The notes under the pieces are model-generated. The model worked only from the letters and a program-made list of their open reading frames with translations, was not told the DNA's origin and did not search any database. A program made the position numbers and the translations under genes. Of a stretch of DNA of 64,000 nt, positions 35,201-46,515 are shown piece by piece; position 1 is the first letter of the stretch, and every line of letters starts with the position of its first letter. This DNA comes from Pyrenopolyporus hunteri (Eukaryota > Ascomycota > Sordariomycetes > Xylariales > Hypoxylaceae), in the NCBI GenBank assembly GCA_902806595.1, contig CADCXC010000003.1, forward strand, positions 3,636,303-3,700,302, in the 5' to 3' direction.

Positions 35201-35857
35201 ATGTGCAACCAATACCTCCTCAAGTTCAAGGCCTGTGGCCACTTTGAAGAGGACCTCCATATCGTAACCTGCGAAAACTTCATCCCTACCAAGCCTTACT
35301 CCTGTCCTGTCTGGTACCACGGTACCCAGGTTATCAAAGAATACACCCCCGGAGACGGCGATTGTCGACAGTGTGCCAGCCGTAAGGCCATCGATAATCA
35401 ATGGTTCCGCGCCATCGGTCTGCCACAGGATCCCGACGCTAATCTTTCCTTCCTGACCGCAAGAGCATACCTATTCCTCTTCGACTTCGTCAGCATGGAG
35501 CACCTGCAGATGGTCCAGGACCAGCTGATCAAGAAATACATCCAAGAGGGGCTTGTGCTCGACGTAGACGCTACCCTCAGGGAGCTCGGCTACGACATTC
35601 CGGAGCTTCCTAACCGCGTCACGGTCCAAGACTTCAATACGGCACCGGTGGGAGATTTGAACTTGGGGGAAATAATCATGCCGGAGGGAGAGGCCCTTGG
35701 CGGTGGTGAGGCTGCACACTGCCCAAGCGAGGAGGGTGAGTTGGGATCATCTGACGACGTCGAATTTCTCTTCGAGGATCTGATAAACGGCGATGATGAC
35801 GAGGAGGACGAGGAGGAGGATAGTGATGAGGATGATGACGACGACATGGGCATGTAA
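35201..35857 (+). CDS. Small Cys/His-rich N-terminus, acidic C-terminus protein
   Basis: Single exon, 218 residues; no named family is recognised. The N-terminal 65 residues hold Cys2, Cys12, His14, Cys24, Cys35, His40, Cys56 and Cys59 (MCNQYLLKFKACGH, VTCENF, YSCPVWYHG, CRQCASRK). This spacing could bind one or two zinc ions. I have seen similar CNQY...CGH openings in uncharacterised ascomycete proteins, but this is memory, not a search. The centre is helical (MEHLQMVQDQLIKKYIQEG). The last ~40 residues are almost only Asp, Glu and Ser, ending DDDDMGM. There is no signal peptide. A nuclear or cytosolic location is likely. Confidence 0.65.
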   Translation: MCNQYLLKFKACGHFEEDLHIVTCENFIPTKPYSCPVWYHGTQVIKEYTPGDGDCRQCASRKAIDNQWFRAIGLPQDPDANLSFLTARAYLFLFDFVSMEHLQMVQDQLIKKYIQEGLVLDVDATLRELGYDIPELPNRVTVQDFNTAPVGDLNLGEIIMPEGEALGGGEAAHCPSEEGELGSSDDVEFLFEDLINGDDDEEDEEEDSDEDDDDDMGM

Positions 35858-36340
35858 CTTCACGAATGGCATCAAGTCTGCTTTACGGGGAGTAGGGTTA
35901 TGAGTATGGAACGTCTAGATCGGCCGAGATAGACAATGCATTGATTTCTACGTATTTGCATTTTAATGATAAAACATTGCTTCCTAAAATGCTGTTGGGG
36001 TTTACCTGCTGTGATATCGGGAACTAGACCCACTGAGCTAAGTGACGAGCCCCTTAATGGAGCAATAGGGAGAGCACAAACTAACGATATTGTCTAAGAT
36101 ATCATGTTTCTTAGGTAGGTAGGTAGGTAGGTACCTAGATAAGTATATATACCTTCGATGCAGTAATAAATGTAAAGTGGCGTCTGTAAATTTGATATGT
36201 TAAGAATAAGGACTTTAATCACCTCATAAGTCCTGTTGCGTCCGTTCTCGTCAACTTCCCTAAACCGGACGGCCTACCCCTAAAACGTGAATCAAACTAG
36301 TGGAATACTCATCCGATTCATGAGGGACGTGTAAGATATT
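35858..36340. other. Convergent intergenic region with a (TAGG)n tract
   Basis: 3' flanks of two genes. It contains the (TAGG)n repeat at 36112-36138. Confidence 0.6.
36112..36138. repeat. (TAGG)n microsatellite ending in TACCTAG
   Basis: Six TAGG units running into a palindromic GGTACC/CCTAG end. It is one of many TAGG/CCTA motifs in this window's intergenic DNA. Confidence 0.85.
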
Positions 36341-38713
36341 TCAGCTCGCAAACCTGAAATCCAGCCTCTTACTTCCTTCGTCTTTTGTCGTTTCGCGGTA
36401 TTGGTGTTGCTCCTGAGAAGCGTTAGGATCAAATTCATTCGTCGTGAAATGAGACCAAGTCACAATAGGGGTATGCGACTTACATCGGGACTCATTGCAT
36501 TCCAAACCTTATCACGGCGTTTATTCATGTACACATAGTACAGCTTGACACCGACATATATGAATATATTCAAGATGTTGATGCCAATCAGTACGCGGTT
36601 TCCGCGGCGATCTGGAAAGCGTGAGCCATAAGCGAACCGTTAAGGGGCACTGAATAAAACACGCACAGAGTGGTTTGTCATCATCCCGATAAATATTAGC
36701 ACTCATAATAGCTTGAAGCTGAACACAGATACTTTACTAAGATTAACATCTTCCCACTCTTGTCCACAGATTTGGCTAGACTTACTTGTATGCCGCCGCC
36801 GAGACGGTTCTTGTACGAACAGTGTTGGAGTTTCGGCTACTCCAGCCAACTTGCATAGCGTGTGCTGCAAGAGTTTAGCAAGATGGTAGAGGGCTTGGGA
36901 CCAGGATGAGCTTACGTGACGGATGCGATAGTAGGGCGGTTACGAGTGCGTAAGAACCCCAGCGCGAAGTGTTCTCCGGTAGTAGAGCTAGCGCTATCAC
37001 GCACGGGAGGCACCAAAATTCGGTAGTAAGACCAAGAAGAGCGCGCTGGTCAATGGCTTCGGATAGGTAGGTGAATGCTAACATCTAGGTCTTGTTAGTT
37101 TTTGATGGTATGGCTTTGTCGAGTAAATGATTATGGGTAGAGTCTTACGCTGGCGGTTGATACGATCGTAGCGGGGATGGTTAGGAGGTTCGAGTTGAAA
37201 GTATCGAAACCAAGTGCTCGAAGAGTTAATGTTAGGTATAGCGCTGGAGGCCCGGACGGGATACCGAATGTTAATCCAATGATGTATATAGGCCAAATAT
37301 GGTAATCGGCCAGGGATTTCCACAACATCTTCAAGGTGATACCCTGTCTGTTGTGCATATCGCCTTTCGAGGGATCATCTCGCAGAATGCGGTTCACCAG
37401 AATCTTCTCCTCTCGCTCAGTGAACCAGCCTTTTGGGCGGTACCAAGCCTTAGTTTGTGTAGGAGACGGCGCCATCATAAACCACGACCATATGCCAATC
37501 ACAAACGTCAGGATGGCCTCGATAAGGAATCTGAAAAACAGGATGGGTCAAAATTCTTGCTGTGCTGCTCGTGATGGGCTATCTTACAACCAACGCCAGC
37601 CTTCATACCCATGGTAACCCCGGAGTCGTAGGATTCCATACGCAAGCAGAGGGGCAATTATGTCGGTTAATTGATTAGCCATCCAGAATAGGGCCAAGCG
37701 AAAAGGCAGCTCAGTTCCTTTAAAGAAGTATGACTATGTTGACAAGTTAGATGTCTTTTGGATCACGTCGTATCTGTATCCGTAAACCTACTAAGTAGAG
37801 AATTAGGTCGGGGATGAAACCTCCCTGTAAGAGACCTAAGAGGACTCTACAGGTAAGGAACGACGACCGGCCCCGGAGCCAAAACTGGGAACCAGCTACG
37901 ATGCTCCACAAGAGCATCTGCGTCGGAATCTAGAGAGTGTGAATACCTCAGCGGGGGCGGGGATGAGGGGGTGATTTTCGTACCCATCGGTCAGGTCCTG
38001 CATCCTCTTAATATTCGCTCTGGAGGTTGAAGTAGTTCACAATTAGGCGGGTTACATACCGATCTTTTTGCTAACCAACTGCGAGGGCAATTCAGCTAGC
38101 AGGAACGACAACTTGAAAACTGTGGTTCCATAGTTGTAATCTGAAGGCACTTAGTATCGGTTGCCTAAAGTATCGCCCAAAGGTATCCATCTTGTACTCA
38201 CCATTGGTGGTGAAGCCCATATCATCCAAGAAATTGTCAGTGTTCGCTTGGCCAAGGTTACTCCTGTCCAAGTCGAGGGCAAAGAAGGCGATGCAGGCCC
38301 AAGCAGTCACCTTCCAATCGATCCTTTTGACGAGCGTCTAATATACTACTCTAAGCAGCGTGTCTTATAGTATGATGGGTGTGTCCTACCTCTTCTTCCC
38401 TCCATGTCCATGTAAACGACGGATCGAATCGATGGAGGTTCTCATATTTAGGACTGGGCTTGAACTGTTCGGCCTTCACTGGGTCGTCGAAAACTGATGG
38501 TTGAGTAGCAATGTCGTCTGGTCTATGCTTCTGTGTCTTTCTCTTGAAGAGGCTAAGCAGTGGGTGCTTCGAGGAAGTACGCTCCTCTACTATAGTCTCG
38601 ACATTCTCCTTTGGCGGCGATTTCTCCTGATCCTTCTCATTGAATTCATCGCTGGAAGAGCTACTAGCGTTTGAAACAGAATGTACGACCATGCCATCGT
38701 GTTTTCCTGCCAT
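36341..38713 (-). CDS. Dal5/SOA1-type anion:cation symporter (MFS)
   Basis: Twelve exons: complement(38390-38713, 38202-38337, 38060-38140, 37984-37997, 37792-37929, 37588-37733, 37149-37530, 36916-37084, 36786-36864, 36667-36731, 36484-36611, 36341-36412), 577 residues, all phases consistent. Allantoate-permease family motifs are LVKRIDWKVTAW, DLDRSNLGQAN, GFIPDLILYLSYFF, GDMHNRQGIT, WPIYIIGLTFGIP, VGWSSRNSNTVRTRTVSAA and TTKDEGSKRLDFRF. About twelve membrane helices follow a ~115-residue charged, Ser-rich N-terminus. Family members carry allantoate, nicotinate, pantothenate, biotin or sulfonates/thiosulfate (SOA1). The gene is divergent from a TauD-type dioxygenase, which favours a sulfonate-type substrate; this is inference. 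Exon 4 is only 14 nt. Exon 10 uses an AAAG acceptor, the only solution found that keeps the NICVQLQ frame. Confidence 0.8.
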
Positions 38714-39263
38714 CTTGAAGCCTTAACGCTAATCAATATTACCAAACGAGCTTTGTCCACATCACCCCCTTTTAGCCCAGAGGGGCGTAGCCCATGAAAG
38801 TAGACATTTATCTATCGCCGACTTCGTTGCCATTATCACCTATCGTCATTTTGGCAATATTTGCATGATCGCCCTTGTGTACTCTATTGCCATCCGTTAT
38901 TCGCTCTCCGTATAAGTCCCTTCTCATAGGACATGGATGCTATCAATGGTAACATCCCTACGACGTGTGACGAAATAAAGCAACTATAGACGGCCAAATT
39001 GAGCAACCAGATCATAGCTATTTCAAAGTAACCACATGTATGGTAACGTAGTTGTCTTAGCGGGGGTTGGCGTGCTAGATCCCGTTGGAGATATCTCCAT
39101 CGTCGGCATCGCACCATACTGGGAGAAGATGATGAATGCGCGGGGGTCAACCATATCATCGGATAACGTCTTGGAAAATAAATACTAAAACTAGATAAAT
39201 ACAAGGCATATCTGCAACCTTATGAGGAACTTGCGCAAGTCAATTGAATTAAGTGCATCCACA
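38714..39263. promoter_or_regulatory. Shared divergent promoter of transporter and TauD dioxygenase
   Basis: 550 bases between the two start codons. TTGCCAT occurs twice, at 38827-38833 and 38887-38893, exactly 60 bases apart. This resembles half of the CYS3-type ATGRYRYCAT palindrome, but no full palindrome was found by eye. Co-regulation by sulfur status is plausible, not shown. Confidence 0.45.
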
Positions 39264-40624
39264 ATGGCTCCCTCAGTCGCAGACGTATTACCTAGCACAT
39301 CAGAGTTAAAGGAGATAGCGGAGAGGAAGCTCAACAAGGCATATGACGCAGGCCAACACTCCTCGGTAAGGCTATCTATCGTATTAGAAGCTCGAATATA
39401 AGTTAACCCATTAAAAAGTACAAGTACACCAACTATCTACCGGTGTACGATGAAACCACAACCTTCCCACCAACAGAGCCCTTCGAGTTTTCTGACAAGG
39501 GCCTCCTAGCGGACAAAGCCAAGCCGCATCTTCTGGGGCTCAAGGATCCCAACGTAGTCGTCACGAAGCTCACCCCTCGCGTCGGCACAGAGATCAAGGG
39601 CCTTCAGCTCTCCGAATTGACAGATGAGCAGAAGAACGAACTGGCTCTGCTAATCGCCGAGAGGGGCGTTGTAGTCTTCCGCGGTCAGAACTTCAAGGAC
39701 ATCGGCATCGAGAAGCAGAAGGAATTCGGCCAGTACTTCGGGCGTCTCCACGTCCACGTGAGTTACAAACCCCTAAGATCCTCCTTAGCCATTGCCTACC
39801 TAACCATGAACAGCCTGTCGGGGCCCACGTTGAGGGCGCCATCGAATTCCACAACATCTACCTTGGGCCGGACAACCTGTACCGCGCCCAGCGCCGCTCA
39901 GAGAGACTGACTACCACCGGGTACCACTCTGACGTCTCGTACGAGCACCAGCCCCCCGGGATCACGCTCCTCACGCTGCTGGCGGTCCCCTCTACGGGTG
40001 GCGACACGGCGTGGACTTCGCAAGTGGCAGCGTACGAGCGGCTATCCGAGCCGATCAAAGCGCTGCTGGAGGGTCTGCGCGCCGAGCACAGCGGGTTCCC
40101 TCAAGCCGAACACGCTCGTCTCGACGGGAAGTTCGTGCGGCGCGAGCCCGTCAAGTCGCACCATCCCATAGTGAGGGTCCATCCGGTAAGTCTATAATTA
40201 TCTCGTCCGTGTTACCATTTAGGTACATCCAGTCTAATAGTCTCTCTAGGCGACGGGCCAAAAGGCGCTCTTCGTAAACCCGGGCTTTACGAAGAAGATC
40301 ATCGGGCTGAAGACGGAGGAGTCCGACGCCATTCTGCAGCTGCTATTCAAGGTTTGTTCTGCCAAGCGTCGCATATCGAATCACTAAGAAACGAGTGCTA
40401 ACCATGGTTGACTCCTACAGCATATCTCCCAGAGCGCGGACGTCCAAGTCCGCGTGAAGTGGGACGACCAGACGGTGTCGCTTTGGGACAACAGGGTTAC
40501 GGCTCATACCGCCATCTCTGACTACGATGTCCATAATGAGGAAGAAGGCCTGCGTCATGGATTCCGTATCACTACCCTTGCTGAACGCCCGGTGGGAGTT
40601 AACGGGTTGGAGACGGTCTGGTGA
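39264..40624 (+). CDS. TauD/TfdA (JLP1-type) alpha-ketoglutarate-dependent dioxygenase
   Basis: Five exons: 39264-39365, 39419-39757, 39814-40185, 40250-40351, 40421-40624, all phase 0, giving 372 residues. Such enzymes use Fe(II), O2 and 2-oxoglutarate; yeast JLP1 releases sulfite from alkyl sulfonates such as taurine. The facial triad is visible: HxD in TGYHSDVSYE and the distal His in NRVTAHTAISDYD. The Arg that holds 2-oxoglutarate is in RHGFRITTLAERP. The N-terminal part has GTEIKGLQLSELTDEQ and ERGVVVFRGQNF. Length is normal and no signal peptide is seen, so it is cytosolic. Its divergent pairing with a Dal5/SOA1-type transporter supports sulfonate use. Exon 2 may start six bases later, as both AG sites keep the frame. 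Confidence 0.88.
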
Positions 40625-40850
40625 AGTTGAGCATTAGTCTATCTAGCTTAGGGTTAGCTGTCTGGGTCGAGGAGATTGACCAATATAGCCTCGCTTAACG
40701 AAGACTAATTTTAACGGTGACTACCTAGCCATACGGCGTTATACAGTACTTAAAGCAACGAATTATTCGCCGAAACTATGATGGTAAATATTATCGACAA
40801 TATATCATTGACTGAACGGTAACGGATGTGGTTGGTGCTCACCTCTGCCC

Positions 40851-42212
40851 TCAGCGAACTGTTATTCCACCTCCCTGAAACATCAAATCCTCCGCCACCG
40901 CGACCGTCTTCCTCACATAAATCTTCAACTGTGTCAAGCCCACCATGTCCTTCTTATCCGACTCCATGATCTCAAAGTCGTGCTCGGTATACTCCTCGAA
41001 CATATCCCTGGTCCGCGGGGACTCCGCGTCGCACGGGAAAGGGTACCTCCTAAGACCGGGTTAGCCAATACCTGTCGTCTTCCTACATAGGTACCTAACT
41101 TGGGTACGTTAGGAGATCGGCGGATCCGACGTACCGGTTCTCATTCAAAATGTACCCGCGCTCGTTCCCGATAATAATCGCCGGGCGCGCGAGGTCAGCA
41201 ATGATCTGGCATATGGGGGCCCCGGGGAAGCGGAAGAACACCGCAGAGTCGCTGTCGACCTTGCTGAAGCCACCTGCTCCATGCTCGCCCACGACCGTGA
41301 TCCCCTCGTTCTTCAGCACCTCTTTGGTTGTCTGGCTATACGCCGGGTCCTGGGCGAATATTTCGAAGTCATCTGTTGACGATGCGCGGAGCATGGATGC
41401 GATTGTCAGCGCCGCAGCGTGCTGGTACGCACTGACTTTGTCAGCGCGGGGGATATCCGAGTCGTCGAGGTGTTCGGGTGGGAACCGGTGGTCGTAGCGC
41501 GATGGAGGGGCCATGTCGCCCAGGGCGAAGCACACTAGTTTCGTGATCTTTCTCGGGCCTTGCAGTATGGCAAGCTTACGCTTGAGCCATTCACAAGTCG
41601 AGCTCTCTTCCCATTGTTGCTTTGTGTTCTGGAAGCGGACGCTTGGGTTAGGCTGCTCTCCGGCGATGAAATCCTCGAAGGCCTGGTTTTCCCAGTCGAT
41701 GAAATAGGAGAAGAATGGGAGAGAGTAAGGAGGAGATTCTTGCGAAAATGCTTTCGGGGATCCCATCCCGACTAGGTCCCAATAGTTTTGGAAGACGACG
41801 TATGGCTTCCTAGTTTTTGGTGCGTGTTACGATTAGCTCGACATACCGATAACCTATGGCCGACGACGTTGCGGGAAATATACCATATAGGATTATACAC
41901 TCCGAACATTGGGTTCTTAATAAAAACCGACGATCCGTCGATACGGCGAATTGTAAATGATAGCATAAATTGGAAATTCGCAAGCTGTTCCTCAATTCGT
42001 TTGAGATCGTTTTTCGTCCAGAACTTTGTGCCAGATCGGTATAAATCTACTGTTTTCTGAGTGCTAATAAGGACTTGATCGGGGAAGCTATATGGTGGGT
42101 GAGGAAATTCATTTGTCTGGCCCGCTACAATCCCCCCAAGACTCGAGGAGTCGATTACACTCGACGCTCCGTTCGCCGTCATGGTGCTTGTAGACTCGCA
42201 CCTAACTTCCAA
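40851..42212 (-). CDS. SRR1-like domain protein
   Basis: Three exons, best model complement(41854-42212, 41108-41809, 40851-41049), giving 419 residues. The second intron (41050-41107) is well supported: it restores LLTRYPFPCDAES. The first is uncertain: a 44-nt intron 41810-41853 (weak GTTATC donor) or a 41-nt intron 41806-41846 (good GTATGT donor, GAAG acceptor) both join the frames. The SRR1 domain (residues ~190-340) is clear: KLVCFALGDMAPP, SAYQHAAALTIASML, FEIFAQDPAYSQTTKEVLKNEGITVV and FRFPGAPICQIIADLARPAIII. The start may instead be the Met at 42182. SRR1 proteins of plants and yeast are linked to light, circadian and heme-related regulation; the fungal role is not known. Confidence 0.75.
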
Positions 42213-42514
42213 TCGTAGTATAATATGAGTGACTTAGGAATGAACTTAAATGTGATAAAATTACTTCGGTTCCGTATAGGGTTTTTAGGATCCTTGCTGC
42301 AATGCTGAATGCGAATATAGGTTCTGCGGTGGATTATAGGGGTAGAGGGTTAACAGTTAAATACTATCACCATTCGTGTATTGCTGAATAAGTCCTAAGA
42401 CTCCCCGGTGTTAAATCATTTACAACTTTGAATACGACTAACAACTGACGTGCTAAGCTGAGTAAAGGCCTTATAAGACACCTACGGGGTTCCTATGCCT
42501 GTCATCACAAGCTT

Positions 42515-45282
42515 TCACCACGTTTCCGGTCCGAATGTTCCACCTGCTGGGACTTCCTTAAGCCACGCCGTACGTGTTGCGTCCTGTTCAATACGGTTAG
42601 CATTTTCGGCCTACAGGCTTGACCGACTGCCAGCCCCCACGTCGATTCGCCGTGTACTTACGATTGTGTTGAAGACGTCTACGTTTCCCCACCATTGAGG
42701 AATAGTGACCTCAGGGAGGGTGATTGCGAAGAAGATAACTATAGTGGAGAGGATAAGCCCTGCGTCGAGAGCGGCTGCGGTTACATAGTTGTACGTGCGC
42801 CACCAACCGCTGAACTTCTTTCGTATGCCATAGTTGAAGATTAAGCCAAAGATTGCCCATGATGAAAAGCTGATTGGCGTGGCTGGTGGCAGCCATGACA
42901 TGGCTCCGAACATTATCGGGGCGTGGAAGTGACGCGCGAAGCCAATCTTCATCTTGCGGGTGAGGAACCAGAGTATGACTGGAAGGCCCGCTCCGATCAG
43001 CCAGAACCAGTTGAAGTTCGCATACATCGATCTGGGACCAAACATACGCGCCGGACCAAGTACCCCCCAGACAATTGAGGACGAGAAGAAAGCTCGCCCA
43101 TTAGGACAGGTGAAACGGCTCGGTTGGGTCCTACACACGTCAGCTAGTTGCACGTATATGCATTTATGTTATATAACTTACTCGGAACAGACGTCGGGGA
43201 TGGCCCCTAACGTCCAATTCATGACAGCAATCTGTACAAAGACAGCCCATATACTTGCAACAACCTGACACCAGAAGGTCACCTTGGGAGGAATTTTCAT
43301 GTAATGGGCTGTTTTTAAGTCCGTACTCTGTTTTATGTTAGTACTGCACCAAATAATACGCTTGTCTCGCCTGACTGTCATGCATCGTAGAGAAATGACA
43401 TTAAGGAAGAGACAGGGGCTGAAGTTGAGCGGGATGGGGAGGAAGGCATCTACGTACGTATGTCTGGGCCTGTCCCAGCGTGATTGTACTGAAGACCTTG
43501 AATACCATAACCGCAATCGGACGGCCGGGGAATATGAACCCTGCTATGAAGGGGGATATAACATTCAAAGACAATTGAATGTTCGAAACAGCCAAAATCA
43601 TGCACGTGGGGATCACGAATACAAGAGCTAGAATGACGGATACGAAGAAGCCCCACCAAGGAAGTTGAGAATCGTAACCCAAGACAGTCGCAAGTCCAAA
43701 TGCGATAGAGATTAACAGAAGCGCAAAATACCACCATTCGGGGGCCTCTTCATATTTCTTCATAAGCTTGAGATGGATGTCGGGTTCTTGGTTACGCGCA
43801 GTTTTGAGGCGATACCAGATCTCCTTTCCGTTGAACAGCCCGGTGTGGACGAGAGCAGCCGTTAATGCGGCGAAAGAAAGTCCGTAATTCAAAGCCAAGG
43901 AAGGTGACAAAAATAGCGGCGAATAGCTGTGGTATTTGTCCACGTCGAGCGTGAAGCTATCCCCGAGGATCTTCGAGACGTCGTATGCGCTCTGGGTGTT
44001 ATCATAGGTCTGCGACGTTATAAGGGGAAGGTAATCAGAGAAGCTATGGACATTATTAGAATTAATATTTACCAGCAAATGATTGAAATCGTATCCGAAG
44101 AGAGGGGGTAAGATATACTTACAGGGCACCAGAATAGGCCATCCCTATGCACGGAATTATCATGAAGAAGAATAGACCAAGTAGAGTATTCACATGTGCA
44201 TGTGTAGGGGCTAGCAACGGGTCCAGCAAGTAAGCGGAGACGTATGTCCAGTCAAACGTAAGGGGAATAAGGCTAAGTCCCGTGAAGCCACCAAAAAGCT
44301 GGTTAAGAACGGGGTTCTCCGGTCTAATCCAGGTTACGAAGGCGAATACTGACAGGCCTTGCCAAATTACGCCGGGTATCCAATAATAGCAGAACATGCC
44401 ACCCATCACGATGAAGAAGTACCGGTAACGACTGATCACCCATCCGTTCGATGTACTACCGTCGCTTTTGCTTTTGTCGTGGAGGGCGTAGAAAAGGGAC
44501 GTATAACCAAACTGGGAGGGCCACATCATCGCAGCAGGATAGATCAAGAACCGTCTGAATATTCCGGAAAGTGAAATTCCTATGAGCTGCGAGCTAAGTG
44601 TAAAGAGCAAGGCAAATCCCCAACCTAGATTGATGTTGTAGAACGGCTTCCCTTGAAGCGCAAGTAACGCGTCGGTGGAATACGCGTATGAGATACAGAC
44701 GTTGGACATGATAGTGACGACGACGTGCTCCTTGATATTGAAGGGGCCGGGGTTAAGTGTCCATTCGAGCCCGAAGGTTTTGAAGACTCTTGTCGGCATG
44801 ACCTTCGCCCAGAGACATCCGACGGGATAGACTAGCAACACGACTACTAGAGCCGGAAAGTTCACCATTGGGCTTCTCATGCTTAATAACATGTTCAAGC
44901 CGCTGCCTAGGGTAACGAATATCATTCCTAATATCCAGGCCCTCACGGTACAAGCGACCTCCCCTCCATCGACATTGCGAACGGCAGCTCGTACCTCTTC
45001 GTAGGGCGAGTCTTCGGTAAAGAGCAGGTCCGCTTCGGTAATCTCCTTGACGTCGCCATGCTCAAGCGCTGACTTGACGGCATCGAGCTCCTCTTGGGGG
45101 AGATTAGGATCCCACTGATGCGCGTGCTGGACTTTGTCGAGGTCGTCGATGGCTGTAGCCAGATCTACGCTGCGAAGCTTCTCGTCGGACGAATCGTGTG
45201 TTGTTGTATGCTCGACCGAGTTAGAACCGATCTCGGGCGTAGCCATACCAGAAGCATCCGCTCCCTTGAACGGCAACCCCAT
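42515..45282 (-). CDS. OPT-family oligopeptide transporter
   Basis: Five exons: complement(44123-45282, 43458-44043, 43182-43327, 42662-43130, 42515-42583), 809 residues with matching phases. The protein imports tetra- to hexapeptides or related compounds (glutathione, metal-peptide chelates) by proton symport at the plasma membrane. The hydrophilic N-terminus (~115 residues, PNLPQEELDAV) precedes about sixteen membrane helices. Family motifs are in order: TVRAWILGMIFVTLGSGLN, the NPG motif (WTLNPGPFNIKEH), MGMAYSGALFSDYLP-like boundary, SYDNT-like QTYDNT, AHYMKIPPKVTFWCQ, RFTCPNGRAFFSSS, GPARMFG and FGPETW at the C-terminus. The 130-nt intron 2 has a perfect TACTAAC branch. The gene lies tandem with and upstream of the SRR1-like gene; no functional link is implied. 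Confidence 0.88.
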
Positions 45283-46515
45283 GATGACGAGCGAGTGATC
45301 TGGAGCTGTTACGGGACCAATTGGGGACGGCCGAGTATCAGAACTTTATCATATTCATGGACGAAGGGTGAGTCTTATCTCTCCTCTACAATGGATCGAG
45401 ATGTTTTTAGGTTCAGTCGCTTCATATCCCCGAGGAGCGCCTATCAGATCAAGGTCTAGCCGATAGATTGCGGATTTGCCAGCCAGTTGGTACGACATAC
45501 CCTGGACGCCCCGCGTATGATTTGCCAGCCCTCGCCTTCTTTGTTTCGACCTTCCAAAAACAACAAGCTTGAGTAAGGGTGTGCGACTAAGACCGGCAAG
45601 CATTGCGCTGCCGAATAAGGGCCTGGCCTGAATAGGCCAAGCCGGCTCATGGGTTAGAATAAGCATCGGTAGTCTCTGCCATGTTTTTGGCAACTTCGTA
45701 CTTATATTGCCCCTACTAACCAAACAAGGGCAGATAAGGCGGGGGGCGAGGGGCTGGGGGATGAAAGAGAAGCTCAAACAACACGTCTTATCATATCCAC
45801 GTCTCCAAATACCCCGGCCCAAACGGTGGAGATTTGGTTTGTCGCCACCGTAGGTAGGATGGTGGTGCAACGTCGCATGCAAGCTTTTACGCGTGAGTAA
45901 GGTGGGCGTATATGCACACATCCGAACGGTTGGTATAAACTACACCTAGGCTGTAAGTGTCGCGAAGAGGGATACATCTAAATAATCAAGTGGCCCATGG
46001 AAATGATAGGAAATAATGTAGGTGAAGCCCGAGTGAAATCTTCTCGCTACTCGTCGTGGGGTTTGCGTTAATAGTTATCGTAATATTGGCTAAACCCGTG
46101 AAACTGGGGCTCCTTATCAATACGGGAGAATGTAAGAATCGCAATAAGACATATACCTATGTACGTGAGATGTAAGGGATTGGCTTATAGTGAGCATTTC
46201 TGGGAATAAGCCCTGATTAATTGTATTAGGTACCTATAGGCGATTCGTATATCCTCGAAGCAGAGACATTGCCCGACGAAGTCGGAATTAGTTGCCGTCT
46301 TGTGCCGTATCCCAGTTCAAGTAGGCGTTCTGAAGATGAGCTGATGTTTTAGCGGCGGTGCAGGGCTGAGCAGTGAGGATTGATTGGGTTCTGTAGGCCC
46401 TGCCGCTAGAGTCATGCAAGATGATATCTACTGTTGTAGATTGCGACCTGTTGGATTCGGGGCCTTTCCTAACCATCTTTTCATCTTCAACGAGCCCGAC
46501 GGCAAAACTAACGAG
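45283..46515. promoter_or_regulatory. Divergent intergenic region (OPT / deoxyribosyltransferase-like)
   Basis: 1.2 kb. Overlapping open frames at 45355-45977 have no family motif. TACCTATAGG and TAGGTACC motifs lie near 46229. The frame of the downstream gene is open back to 46384. Confidence 0.5.

Noticed and set aside
45355..45977. Minus-strand frames upstream of the OPT gene
   Set aside because: No recognisable family, no splice partner, and located where the promoter should be.
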